Shown: piece by piece, positions 25,640 to 33,430 of the stretch | How positions within the stretch are numbered: the first letter of the stretch is position 1 | Layout of the letters: each line of letters starts with the position of its first letter | DNA from: JANJUB01 sp031386985 | GTDB lineage: Bacteria; Armatimonadota; Fimbriimonadia; Fimbriimonadales; Fimbriimonadaceae | Reading direction: 5' to 3' | NCBI GenBank assembly: GCA_031386985.1 | Contig: JANNCV010000006.1 | Span: 1 to 64,000 of the forward strand | DNA: 64,000 nucleotides | Notes under the pieces: model-generated | Databases searched by the model: none | Told to the model about the DNA's origin: nothing | Seen by the model: only the letters and a program-made list of their open reading frames with translations | Program-made: the position numbers and the translations under genes

Positions 25640-27520
25640 ATGTGTAAATCAATATCTCGTTATTGCCTACTGGCACTTTTGTCGGCTACATCAGCCGTGG
25701 CTCTTAGTCAAACTTCAATCTCCCCCGGTGCGGTTTATGAACGTTCCTCACAAGCGGCTATTTCGGCGAACCCCTACCTCTCTTATGCTCCCTTTACTGT
25801 GATCGTTAGGTTCAAATCCGGCGTATCCACCTCGGCTCGGGAATCAGCTTTTGCTCTATCGGGCGGAACCCACGTTCGCCCCCTCATGAAGAGCCTAAAC
25901 ATTGAACTTGTTGGAACTTCTAATCCCGGGCAAACAATCGCTGCGCTCAGGGCTCGTCCTGATGTTCAATACGCAGAGTTCGATTTTGTTCGACGCTCAG
26001 AAGTTATTCCGAACGATCCGTCTTTCACCTCACTTTGGGGAATGCATAACACCGGGCAGACCGGTGGCGTAGTGGATGCCGATATAGATGCTCCCGAAGC
26101 GTGGGATATATTCACCGGCGACGCCAACCTGGTTATCGCCGATATTGATACGGGCGTTAACTACACTCATCCTGACCTTGCGGGTAACGCCTGGCTCAAT
26201 CCGGGCGAAGTTGTGAACGGCATTGACGATGACGGCAACGGATTTATTGATGATATTCGCGGTTGGGATTTCGTGAATAACGATAACGATCCGATGGATG
26301 ATAACGGTCACGGTACCCACACTTCCGGCACGTTTGGCGCAGTTGGCAATAATGGCATCGGAGTTACCGGCGTCAACTGGAACTGCAAGATCATGGCCCT
26401 GAAGTTCTTGAGCGCGTCTGGTAGTGGATCGACCTCCGCTGCCGTTTCGTGTGTTAACTATGCAGTGAACAAGGGCGTTAAGATTTCGAACAACAGTTGG
26501 GGTGGCGGCGGATTCTCCCAAGCGCTCTACGATGCGATCAACGCCGGAAAGGCCGTTGGCCACGTCTTTGTCGCTTCAGCCGGTAACAGTAATCTCAACA
26601 CCGATGTTTCGCCCTCCTATCCGGCTTCTTATGACCTGGACAATATCATCTCGGTCGCTTCAATCACGGCATCTGACCTTCGCTCGTCCTTCTCAAACTA
26701 CGGTGCGACGACGGTTGACCTGGGCGCCCCCGGTTCGAGCGTAAACAGCACCTATGGCAGCGGCTATGCTTCCCTCAGCGGAACCAGCATGGCGGGACCC
26801 CACGTCACCGGCGTCGTCGGATTGGTTTACGGTCAAAACCCATCGTGGACTTACTCTCAAGTTCGATCCCGCGTTATGAGCACAGTGCGTCCAACCGCCG
26901 CAATGGCTGGAATCACGGTCACAGGTGGAGTTGTGAATGCGGCCGCCGCAGTCGCGGGCGGTTCTTCGAATACACCTCCAACCGTTACCATTTCGTCTCC
27001 GGGCGCGGGCTCGAGCTTCGCCCAAGGGGCAACCGTCACGTTTACGGGAACAGCAACGGACGTCGAGGATGGCAACTTGACCGCGAACCTCGTTTGGACA
27101 TCCAATGTTTCCGGCCAGATCGGGACGGGCGGTACGTTCACAAGAAATGACCTTGCGGCCGGAACTCACGTGGTTACAGCCTCAGCTACCGATAGCGCAA
27201 GCGCGACGGGTAACGGGTCGGTTTCGTTTACGATCACTGTTGGCCTTCCGGCAGCCCCGTCGGGACTAACCGTCGTTAAACAATCGAATAACGTGGCGCG
27301 ATGCAACTGGACCGATAACTCGACCAACGAAACAGATTTCGATGTCGAGCGACAATTCCGCTCCGGCGGAATATGGGTCAACACCACAACGATTTCGGTT
27401 GGGGCGAATGTAACTTCGCTCGTTGATGCGGCCGGAAACGGCCGATTCCGATACCGAGTCAAGGCCCGCAACGCGGCTGGTTCGTCAGCGTTTACAGGGT
27501 GGGTTCAAGTTAACCTGTAA
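25640..27520 (+). CDS. Secreted subtilisin-like serine protease (S8) with C-terminal Ig-like domains
   Basis: 626 residues from ATG 25640, preceded by GAGG at 25630. A signal peptide is followed by an I9-type propeptide (VIVRFKSGVSTSARESA ... DVQYAEFDFV) and a peptidase S8 domain with catalytic Asp170 (DIDTGVNY), His224 (GHGTHTSG) and Ser383 (GTSMAGPH). After about residue 440 come an Ig-like/cadherin-type domain (PPTVTISSPGAGSSF) and a fibronectin-III-like domain (PAAPSGLTVVKQ). The product is probably an extracellular protease for protein degradation. TATACT (25593-25598) may be its -10 box. A strong terminator follows. Confidence 0.95.
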   Translation: MCKSISRYCLLALLSATSAVALSQTSISPGAVYERSSQAAISANPYLSYAPFTVIVRFKSGVSTSARESAFALSGGTHVRPLMKSLNIELVGTSNPGQTIAALRARPDVQYAEFDFVRRSEVIPNDPSFTSLWGMHNTGQTGGVVDADIDAPEAWDIFTGDANLVIADIDTGVNYTHPDLAGNAWLNPGEVVNGIDDDGNGFIDDIRGWDFVNNDNDPMDDNGHGTHTSGTFGAVGNNGIGVTGVNWNCKIMALKFLSASGSGSTSAAVSCVNYAVNKGVKISNNSWGGGGFSQALYDAINAGKAVGHVFVASAGNSNLNTDVSPSYPASYDLDNIISVASITASDLRSSFSNYGATTVDLGAPGSSVNSTYGSGYASLSGTSMAGPHVTGVVGLVYGQNPSWTYSQVRSRVMSTVRPTAAMAGITVTGGVVNAAAAVAGGSSNTPPTVTISSPGAGSSFAQGATVTFTGTATDVEDGNLTANLVWTSNVSGQIGTGGTFTRNDLAAGTHVVTASATDSASATGNGSVSFTITVGLPAAPSGLTVVKQSNNVARCNWTDNSTNETDFDVERQFRSGGIWVNTTTISVGANVTSLVDAAGNGRFRYRVKARNAAGSSAFTGWVQVNL

Positions 27521-27527
27521 CCGAAAC

Positions 27528-27570
27528 AAGGATTTAGACGGCACCTCAAAGTGCTGTCTAAATCCTTTTA
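27528..27570 (+). terminator. Intrinsic terminator after the subtilisin gene
   Basis: Long stem AAGGATTTAGACGGCAC / GTGCTGTCTAAATCCTT with loop CTCAAA and a single internal mismatch, then a short T run. It sits between convergent genes and could serve the dioxygenase gene on the other strand too. Confidence 0.88.
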
Positions 27571-27604
27571 GGCTCTAGGCAAGCGATTTCGCGCTAGAGT
27601 TCAC

Positions 27605-28351
27605 CTACTTCAAAATCAATCCGACCGAGAAACTGCCTTCAAGCCCATTCGTCGAGTCCTTGACTTTCATCGTAAGGTGAGAGCCAACCGCCGTCCCATC
27701 AGCTTGTTTCGCTGAGTAGATTCCGTCTTGGGCGTTCGTCATGGATCGCTTGACATAGCCTTTCTTCCCTGCAAATTTGTCGTTCGTTGCTTCATCAAAG
27801 AACCACTGCGACGAGAAATCGTACGTTTTGTCGCCAGATTTGGAGTAGAGACGAATCTTGAAATGGATATGGTTGGTCCGGCCGCGGTAGTAGCCAGGGA
27901 AGATCGTTTGAATCTCGCAAGCCCCTTCCTTATCTGTTTTTTGGAAGCCGCGCAGCCACATTTGCCCGCTCGTATCCTCATCTTGGATTCCCGAGCTCGG
28001 TTCGCCCGAGTAGGTTCCACTTGCATCGGTATGCCAGATATCTACCTGAGCATTTTCCAGTGGGGTCGTTTTCCCTTCCACGATTTTGAAGACTTTGATC
28101 TTGAGCAACAGCGGCTCGCCATCAACGACCGTTTTGCGGCGGGTCCCCTCGGTGACATTCTTGCGGTTGAGCTTATTGTCCACAAAGAACGGTCCCTCCG
28201 TTAGCTCTGGCGTCGCCACCAAATCGAGAACAGGGGCAGCTTCGGCTTTAGCACCGCCCAGGAATAGCCCAAATCCTGATAGGGCGGCGGCGCGCAAGGC
28301 ATCGCGCCGGGTTAGAATCGTGCCGATTGGTTGGTCATCATGTTCGCTCAT
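27605..28351 (-). CDS. Exported intradiol ring-cleavage dioxygenase
   Basis: 248 residues. A twin-arginine signal (TRRDALRAAALSGFGLFLGG) suggests folded, metal-loaded export. The body matches the protocatechuate 3,4-dioxygenase/intradiol family: TEGPFFVD, AQVDIWHTDASGTYSG (first Tyr ligand), and PGYYRGRTNHIHFKI, giving the second Tyr and the His-x-His iron ligands. Aromatic catechol-type substrate is inferred. TAGAAT ends 6 nt before ATG. It is divergent from the homogentisate dioxygenase gene, so both may serve aromatic degradation. Confidence 0.88.
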   Translation of the reverse strand: MSEHDDQPIGTILTRRDALRAAALSGFGLFLGGAKAEAAPVLDLVATPELTEGPFFVDNKLNRKNVTEGTRRKTVVDGEPLLLKIKVFKIVEGKTTPLENAQVDIWHTDASGTYSGEPSSGIQDEDTSGQMWLRGFQKTDKEGACEIQTIFPGYYRGRTNHIHFKIRLYSKSGDKTYDFSSQWFFDEATNDKFAGKKGYVKRSMTNAQDGIYSAKQADGTAVGSHLTMKVKDSTNGLEGSFSVGLILK

Positions 28352-28419
28352 GAAGCTATTCTACGCGGTCTCTCGTTTCGTTTGTTCGCAAGAGTAGCTC
28401 GGAGCAGTAAAATAGAGAC

Positions 28420-29616
28420 ATGCCCCGTTACCATCGCTTAGGCAACGTCCCCGATCAACGTCATACCCAGTTCCGCAATGGTGGCGAGAAACTTCTGCCC
28501 GAACAGCTAATCAGCACCCGAGGATTCAGCGGACCGATGTCGCTCACCTACCACCTCAACCAACCCACCGAGGTCGCGAGTTGGGAAGATGGCGGCTATG
28601 TTCAGCCGGAGTTCTTAAAGGATGAAGCCCTTCACCATCGCCACCTCAAAACCGCCCGAATGAAGCCGATGGGCGACGCGGTTAGCGGTCGAATTCCGCT
28701 AATGGGAAACAGCGATTGCATCTGGTTTCAGGCTCTGATTGCCGAGCAGATGCAGGATTTCTACAAAAATGCCGAGGGCGATGAAATGCTGTTCATCCAC
28801 GATGGATCGGGCGTGGCAGAGACGATGTATGGCAACATTCCTTTTGCGCCCGGCGACTATTTGGTTATTCCCCGCGGAACGATTTATCGCTTGGTTTTTG
28901 ATTCTCTGCCCGTGCGCATGATCGCGGTGGATAGCCATGGACCGATCGAGATTCCGCGCCGTTACAAGAACGAAGTTGGCCAGCTCTTAGAGCATGCGCC
29001 GTATCACGAGCGCGATATTCGGCCGCCATCAGAGTTGATTACCCACGACGTAAAAGGCGATTTTACGGTGAGAGTGAAGGCGCGGGGCCGGATCACGAAC
29101 TACCATTACGCCACCCACCCCTTCGATATTGTCGGATGGGATGGCTTTGTTTATCCGTGGGCGTTCAGCATACATCGCTTTTCACCGATCACGGGCAAAC
29201 TCCACATGCCGCCACCGATTCATCAAACTTTCCAAGGAGCGGGGTTTGTTATCTGCTCGTTTTGCCCGCGAATGCTCGATTTTCACCCGGATGCCGTTGT
29301 CGTTCCTTATGTTCATTCGAACGTGGATTCGGACGAGATTTTGTATTACTGCAACGACAAATTCGGCTCACGCAAAGGCATCGAGGAAGGCTCAATCACG
29401 ATTCACCCGCTCGGAATTCCGCACGGCCCCCAGCCTGGCGCAATGGAAGCCTCCATCGGAGCCACCAAAACTGATGAGCTGGCGGTGATGCTCGACACCC
29501 ACGCCCCCCTCTATCTCACGGCTCAAGCCCTCGAAATAGAAGACCCGGATTACTGGAAGAGCTGGCAAAAGCGAGTAGACCCCACTCCTGGAGTGCCTCA
29601 CACGACGGGGGATTAG
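28420..29616 (+). CDS. hmgA: Homogentisate 1,2-dioxygenase-like protein
   Basis: 398 residues of the homogentisate dioxygenase cupin family. HGD patterns are visible: GFSGPMSLTYHLNQPT near the N-terminus, FIHDGSGVAETMYGNIPFAPGDYLVIPRGTIYRL, and the iron-ligand region HSNVDSDEILYYCN with GSITIHPLGIPHGPQPG. It cleaves homogentisate to maleylacetoacetate in tyrosine breakdown. The other pathway genes (hpd, fah, maiA) are not in the window. TAAAAT ends 6 nt before ATG. Confidence 0.88.
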   Translation: MPRYHRLGNVPDQRHTQFRNGGEKLLPEQLISTRGFSGPMSLTYHLNQPTEVASWEDGGYVQPEFLKDEALHHRHLKTARMKPMGDAVSGRIPLMGNSDCIWFQALIAEQMQDFYKNAEGDEMLFIHDGSGVAETMYGNIPFAPGDYLVIPRGTIYRLVFDSLPVRMIAVDSHGPIEIPRRYKNEVGQLLEHAPYHERDIRPPSELITHDVKGDFTVRVKARGRITNYHYATHPFDIVGWDGFVYPWAFSIHRFSPITGKLHMPPPIHQTFQGAGFVICSFCPRMLDFHPDAVVVPYVHSNVDSDEILYYCNDKFGSRKGIEEGSITIHPLGIPHGPQPGAMEASIGATKTDELAVMLDTHAPLYLTAQALEIEDPDYWKSWQKRVDPTPGVPHTTGD

Positions 29617-29644
29617 TGGAAAGCTACCCGTTCCCGCACCCGAT

Positions 29645-29884
29645 TTATGGGCTCGCGGTAATTCCGGTCAGTTCAAAGAATTCAGTGTAATGACACGAGT
29701 CGCAGCCGAGTGTCGCATACGTCGGCAAGGGGTCAACACCGTTCGCCTTGGGGTCAAATCGTTTTGACCGAGTCATTTCCACAACGGGCCCCCTCCGGCT
29801 CATCGTGCCTCGGTTACAAATAGGGCAAATCCGTTGCGCCCCCGCTATCCTGGTTATCTCAGCCGCGAAAAAACGATGATCCAT
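29645..29884 (-). CDS. Small zinc-ribbon protein
   Basis: 79 residues. Two CxxC pairs (CPICNRG and CDSCHYT) would bind one zinc, as in a zinc ribbon; the rest is unassigned. TATACT ends 7 nt before ATG, matching the leaderless pattern. It may be a nucleic-acid-binding or regulatory protein, but nothing shows its partner. Confidence 0.6.
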   Translation of the reverse strand: MDHRFFAAEITRIAGAQRICPICNRGTMSRRGPVVEMTRSKRFDPKANGVDPLPTYATLGCDSCHYTEFFELTGITASP

Positions 29885-29985
29885 CCCCGCCAGTATATCT
29901 CAGCCACCCTCCCAAACCTCGTCGCAGCCTGAGCCCACCTTGCCGATAACGAACCCCCAAAAGGCGCAGAAATGATTTCTGTTGT

Positions 29986-30360
29986 TCAGAGCACCTTTGC
30001 CGTGGAGCAGGCGGGGGCCAGGTCTTTCCCAACTCCAGAGATCGTCACCGTCGTCTCGCTCGATTCACCGAGGGCATTGATTTGATCCAAATAGAGCTTG
30101 ATTCGTCGGAACATCACCCATTCGTTGCCCCTTTGGTAGAGCCACGCCAAATAGAAAAAACGCCGCCCATCGCCATGATGATAAACCGCGTCGCCGGTCC
30201 AATGCATTTCGCCCTTACGATTAGGCTTCAACTGGATCACCGGGCGATAAGGGTCGGGTGAGTAGCCCGTTTTGGATTGCAGTAGAAGCTGAATCGCTCC
30301 GTAGGGCAAGAACTCTGATGGCGCATCCGAAACTTCGATGTTAACGACAACAGATTCCAT
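29986..30360 (-). CDS. DUF5990 family protein
   Basis: 124 residues from Met at 30360. The start is chosen because TACAGT ends 6 nt upstream and the family match begins there; the frame stays open to 30489. The segment VVVNIEVSDAPS, then RFFYLAWLYQRGNEWVMFRRIKLYLDQI matches DUF5990. Function unknown, no signal or membrane segment. Confidence 0.6.
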   Translation of the reverse strand: MESVVVNIEVSDAPSEFLPYGAIQLLLQSKTGYSPDPYRPVIQLKPNRKGEMHWTGDAVYHHGDGRRFFYLAWLYQRGNEWVMFRRIKLYLDQINALGESSETTVTISGVGKDLAPACSTAKVL

Positions 30361-30724
30361 CGCCAAACTGTACCATCCCGTTCGCCGTTCCCCGGGGCTT
30401 GCGACTAGCAAGCTCGAATGGGCGCATGGTACAAAGTGGGCGAAGCTCGCAACAGATTCACGAACCCCACGAATGCCTTGGAACCACATTGTGCGCCCCG
30501 CGAACGCTTTAGAGAGGCTCAGAGCCGCATCCCACGAGAGCCTTCGGAAAGCGGGACTTAGGCGATGTTAGGTTCAAATCAAGCATTCGAGGCGATTACT
30601 AGCGAGGACGCGGAGTTGCCTTAACGCGGATACGCTGCAACCCGCGGTTTCGGGATGGTTCGAATTCGCGAGAGCCGGGTACGATGCCACCCGCGGTCCC
30701 CACCCTGGAAGGCGTGCCATCGTT

Positions 30725-30980
30725 TCTGAACCGTCCCGAGGAGGCCCGGACTCCTTCCGGAACCGCTCGGAATACTCAAGCCCTCGCTCCGAATCTTCCG
30801 GGGTTCGCTCCGAACCATCCCGGCCCGCCCTGGCCCATCCCGAGCGCTCCCTGAACCAGTCGGAACATCCTACGAACCACTCCGAGCGCGCCCGCCCCCG
30901 CTCCGGCTCGCTCCGAACCTCCCCGGTCGCGGACTAACCCATCCCGGGCTCGCTCTGAATCATCCCGAACATGGTCCGAA
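30725..30980. repeat. Degenerate tandem repeat, about 18-27 bp period
   Basis: About ten imperfect copies of a unit like CGCTCCGAACCATCCCGG (for example GCTCCGAACCATCCCGG, GCTCCGAACCTCCCCGG, CTAACCCATCCCGG and GCTCTGAATCATCCCGA). Spacing and sequence vary, so this is an old or slipping array. An inverted fragment (CGGGATGGTTCG) lies at about 30651. Confidence 0.6.
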
Positions 30981-31168
30981 GGTCCCAGAACTGGCCCCGT
31001 AGGTTCAAACTGCGTGCGTTAGCACCCCGAGCCATGCACCCTCGTTCCCGCGATCTCTTGTGACGCTGTTGAAATCTCCATAGCCTTGCTTCACGAAGAT
31101 GGTTGCACCCGGTGATTCCAAATTGCTCACTCGTGAGTGAGCAGAGGAAGGCAGGTAGCGCAGGCGGC

Positions 31169-31236
31169 GTATGGCGCGAGGTGCGCGGAGCTATCAAAAA
31201 TCCATGTTTAAGGCACTTCGGGTCCTCGCGCCATAC
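31169..31236. repeat. 13-bp perfect inverted repeat
   Basis: GTATGGCGCGAGG (31169-31181) and CCTCGCGCCATAC (31224-31236) face each other across 42 bp. The right part continues as the left half of the dispersed repeat family (homologous stretches at 32686-32742 and 33211-33257). Confidence 0.65.
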
Positions 31237-31349
31237 GATCTCTTTCCCATTGCTTACTCCCGCCGATTGGATCACGTGGCGCTTCTTGTAGTTTTTATGA
31301 GGCTGGTATTCTGGGGATTCCAGTTTGAGTTTACACCCGGGCGAATGCT

Positions 31350-31410
31350 AGAGCGCCATACGCCCAGGGGGATCGTCTGGCACGAAATGCGCGAAGTTCA
31401 TTCAAAATCG
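31350..31410 (+). repeat. Dispersed repeat, copy 1
   Basis: About 60 bp starting AGAGCGCCATACGCCC, then GGGGGATCGTCTGGC, ending in ATGCGCGAAGTTCATTCAAAA. The two arms (GCGCCATACG and a diverged CGTCTGGCAC) could form a hairpin. Copies 2 and 3 lie at 32765 and 33342 in the same orientation. Confidence 0.7.
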
Positions 31411-31557
31411 GAATGGGGAGCGAACGGGTTCGGCTACCTCGGATGGAGCTGGTGGGGGCGGAGCGGGAGATGTGTTTGGGGGTTTTGCGGCAGGCGATGC
31501 CCAAGACGTAGGGCTTCATCCGCAACCCCGTTGTGGGTGGGGCGGGGCGGCCGCCTG

Positions 31558-32529
31558 TTACCCAGTCCCCGTCCCGGTCTCTGGCGTCTCAGGAAAGAAC
31601 TGGTCCTCGTTATAGCCGACCGAGCGGAGAAGCAAAATCATCTCTGGAAGAGTCTTCTCTCCCAGCTTAGTTATCTGGGACTCCACTTCCTTGACGATCG
31701 ACCCGTCACGAGTCGATTTCATGCGCGAGACGCCATTCTGCATGATCTCCATCGTCTTGGCCCTAAGTGAGAGATGCTTTTCGTGGAACTCGCGAAGGCG
31801 CCTTGGCGGTTTAAGGACCGAGAGGTCAGAAAGATAACGTCCATAAGGGGGAAGCCCCTTCTCCATGTATGCAATGAATGCATCCATTCCGCGTTTTTGG
31901 TCGTTACGCATGAGATCAATGACCTCTTGAGTGTTCGTTTGGGCCACGGCGGATTCAGACTCGGACCGCATCCACAAGCTTCTTAGCTCATTAATGTAAG
32001 ATTGCTCTACCTCCTTCTCAGTCGGCATATACTGCATGTAAGGGAAAGAGTGCAGTGGGCCGTGCACAATCGACGGAACGAACGCAAAGAGCAGGAACGC
32101 AATGGGGGCGGCGTACGCGGCTAACGTGCACGTCGCTGCTCCAACTTTTTCGGGCGGCTCTTCTCCGGGTTCGCGTCTTGACATGCCTCGCGCTACCGTC
32201 CAGTACAACCCAAACACCATGAGCAGCATCTCAGGCCAGAGAAGCCATGAGGGGTAAAACGCAAACTGAGAACGAAGGAAGTAAGTGAACGCAACAACGA
32301 AACCGACTAGAAGAAACACACCAACAAGTGCGCCCAAAAACGCGAGTAAGACGCCGACTTTACGACGACGTGGGTGCAAATGCGCTGTCTCATCCGGGCC
32401 AGCTATCATGGCCCCAGGGAGCCACAACAGACACGAAGGCCACATCAGGATCGCCAGGATCCCCTGCAACCAGTTAAAGATCACATAGAGACCGAGCAAT
32501 CCCAGGACAATCTGGAAAACAACTTGCAT
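31558..32529 (-). CDS. Membrane protein of unknown function
   Basis: 323 residues. Four to five membrane helices fill the first 170 residues (VFQIVLGLLGLYVIFNWL, LLAFLGALVGVFLLVGFVVAFTYF, WLLWPEMLLMVFGLYWTV, LAAYAAPIAFLLFAFVPSI). The C-terminal 150 residues are soluble, charged and helical (EKEVEQSYINELRSLWMRSE, REFHEKHLSLRAKTMEIMQ). No family recognised. It sits alone inside the repeat island. Confidence 0.65.
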   Translation of the reverse strand: MQVVFQIVLGLLGLYVIFNWLQGILAILMWPSCLLWLPGAMIAGPDETAHLHPRRRKVGVLLAFLGALVGVFLLVGFVVAFTYFLRSQFAFYPSWLLWPEMLLMVFGLYWTVARGMSRREPGEEPPEKVGAATCTLAAYAAPIAFLLFAFVPSIVHGPLHSFPYMQYMPTEKEVEQSYINELRSLWMRSESESAVAQTNTQEVIDLMRNDQKRGMDAFIAYMEKGLPPYGRYLSDLSVLKPPRRLREFHEKHLSLRAKTMEIMQNGVSRMKSTRDGSIVKEVESQITKLGEKTLPEMILLLRSVGYNEDQFFPETPETGTGTG

Positions 32530-32545
32530 TTAAACTACCCCGTAA

Positions 32546-32565
32546 CCCTCCCCTTCGTGGGAGGG
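32546..32565. repeat. GC-rich hairpin in the upstream region of the membrane-protein gene
   Basis: CCCTCCC-CTTCGT-GGGAGGG, a perfect 7-bp stem, 17 bp upstream of the minus-strand start at 32529. No T run follows on either side, so a terminator role is uncertain. Confidence 0.4.
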
Positions 32566-32685
32566 GTGGGCCGTGTTGGAGACCAGATAACCTAGGCGTA
32601 CTCGATCGCTCTTTGGCATGCCCCCGGTTGTACCTAATGTAAACTCGAGAATGCAAGTTTATGACGAAACTTCAGGCGGCTCCGC

Positions 32686-32742
32686 GTCCTCGCGCCGATA
32701 CGATATCTTCCCATTTGCCTGCTTCCAACCGATGGAATAACG
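32686..32742 (+). repeat. Left half of dispersed repeat, copy 2
   Basis: GTCCTCGCGCCGATACGAT followed by TCTTCCCATTTGC and CCGATGGAATAACG aligns with 31221-31277 (GTCCTCGCGCCATACGAT, TCTTTCCCATTGC, CCGATTGGATCACG) and more weakly with 33211-33257. Confidence 0.55.
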
Positions 32743-32764
32743 GTCGCGCGGCAGGTGGCGGCCC

Positions 32765-32828
32765 AGAGCGCCATACGCCCGGGGGGGATCGTATGGCGCG
32801 AAATGCGTCGAGCTCATTCAAAGCATGG
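32765..32828 (+). repeat. Dispersed repeat, copy 2
   Basis: AGAGCGCCATACGCCC, then GGGGGGGATCGTATGGCGCG and AAATGCGTCGAGCTCATTCA. In this copy the arms GCGCCATACG and CGTATGGCGC are perfectly complementary. Confidence 0.7.
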
Positions 32829-32842
32829 ATTGGAACCGAAGT

Positions 32843-33152
32843 TCAGTTGGGCCCCAGATTGGGTCCCCAAAAACGATAGGCGTCGTTTGGCGTCACGAGG
32901 CAGCCCCTGCACCTTGTTTCGGCCCCCGCGGCTAAAAGGCCAAGAGCTAAATAAGTCGAAATTTCTCTTACCTGGCAACTGGAATCTTGATTTGGAATGT
33001 TTTCGATCATCCTTTCGGCGTCGCTCCGTGTCATGAACAGTGGAACGATTGTTCCATTTTTCGTCCGAAGTGACGAATGGCATCGGCACTCCATCTACCA
33101 ATTGTAGAACGAAGTATGAAGTCGAGCTTTCTGGAACGTCGCTAATATCCAT
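32843..33152 (-). pseudogene. Small protein gene frameshifted in an A run
   Basis: From ATG 33152 the frame reads YFVLQLVDGVPMPFVTSDE, then reaches GACGAAAAATGG. Removing one A from the five-A run (about 33059-33063) joins it to the frame NGTIVPLFMTRSDAERMI, which continues through SSCQVREISTYLALGLLAAG to NDAYRFWGPNLGPN and a stop at 32843. The joined product is about 102 residues with coherent composition. A homopolymer sequencing error is as likely as real decay. Family not recognised. Confidence 0.55.
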
Positions 33153-33210
33153 GTTTCAGTTATGTAGGATACTTCGTGGCTACGCTAGCTACCAATTTTT
33201 GAAACATCAG

Positions 33211-33257
33211 ATCCTCGCACCATGAGAACGCTTTCCCGTGCGTAACCCCACGATTCA
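33211..33257 (+). repeat. Left half of dispersed repeat, copy 3 (diverged)
   Basis: ATCCTCGCACCATGAGAACG, then CTTTCCCGTGCGTAACCCCACGA. Weak but ordered similarity to 31221 and 32686, with the same order of the two halves. Confidence 0.4.
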
Positions 33258-33341
33258 GGCGCCTCGCGGGTCTCGCGCCATGCACTGTGCCCTTGCGAAT
33301 CGATTCATTTCTTGTTTCCTTAAACGCCAGCCGGGTGTATG

Positions 33342-33397
33342 GTGCCACACGCCCACGGGGATCGTATGGCACGAGATGCGCGAAGCTCATTCAACAT
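33342..33397 (+). repeat. Dispersed repeat, copy 3
   Basis: GTGCCACACGCCCACGGGG, then ATCGTATGGCACGAGATGCG and CGAAGCTCATTCAACAT. The GTGCCA/TGGCAC arms show compensatory change relative to the GCGCCA/TGGCGC arms of copy 2, which favours a conserved hairpin. Confidence 0.65.
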
Positions 33398-33430
33398 ATC
33401 CGTCAGCGTAGAAGCTATGCTATTGACAGA

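Larger units (their letters stand above)
30361..31557. other. Gene-poor stretch with repeats
   Basis: About 1.2 kb without a convincing gene. It holds a degenerate GC-rich tandem repeat (30725-30980), an inverted repeat (31169-31236) and one copy of a dispersed repeat (31350-31410). Frames open through it have biased composition and cross the repeats. No tRNA, rRNA or CRISPR is visible. Confidence 0.6.

Noticed and set aside
30651..30672. tRNA-like T-loop sequence GGTTCGAAT
   Set aside because: No acceptor, D or anticodon stem can be built around it; it is an inverted fragment of the degenerate repeat.
31171..31770. 199-codon plus-strand frame through the repeat island
   Set aside because: It crosses the inverted repeat and dispersed repeat, has biased composition and overlaps the start of a better minus-strand gene.
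30725..33397. CRISPR array
   Set aside because: Repeats are too variable and irregularly spaced, there are no unique spacers of constant length, and no cas gene is present.
33287..33430. N-terminal extension of the PIN gene
   Set aside because: The extra 48 codons read through a dispersed repeat; the PIN fold begins exactly at Met 33431, which has a TATGCT box upstream.
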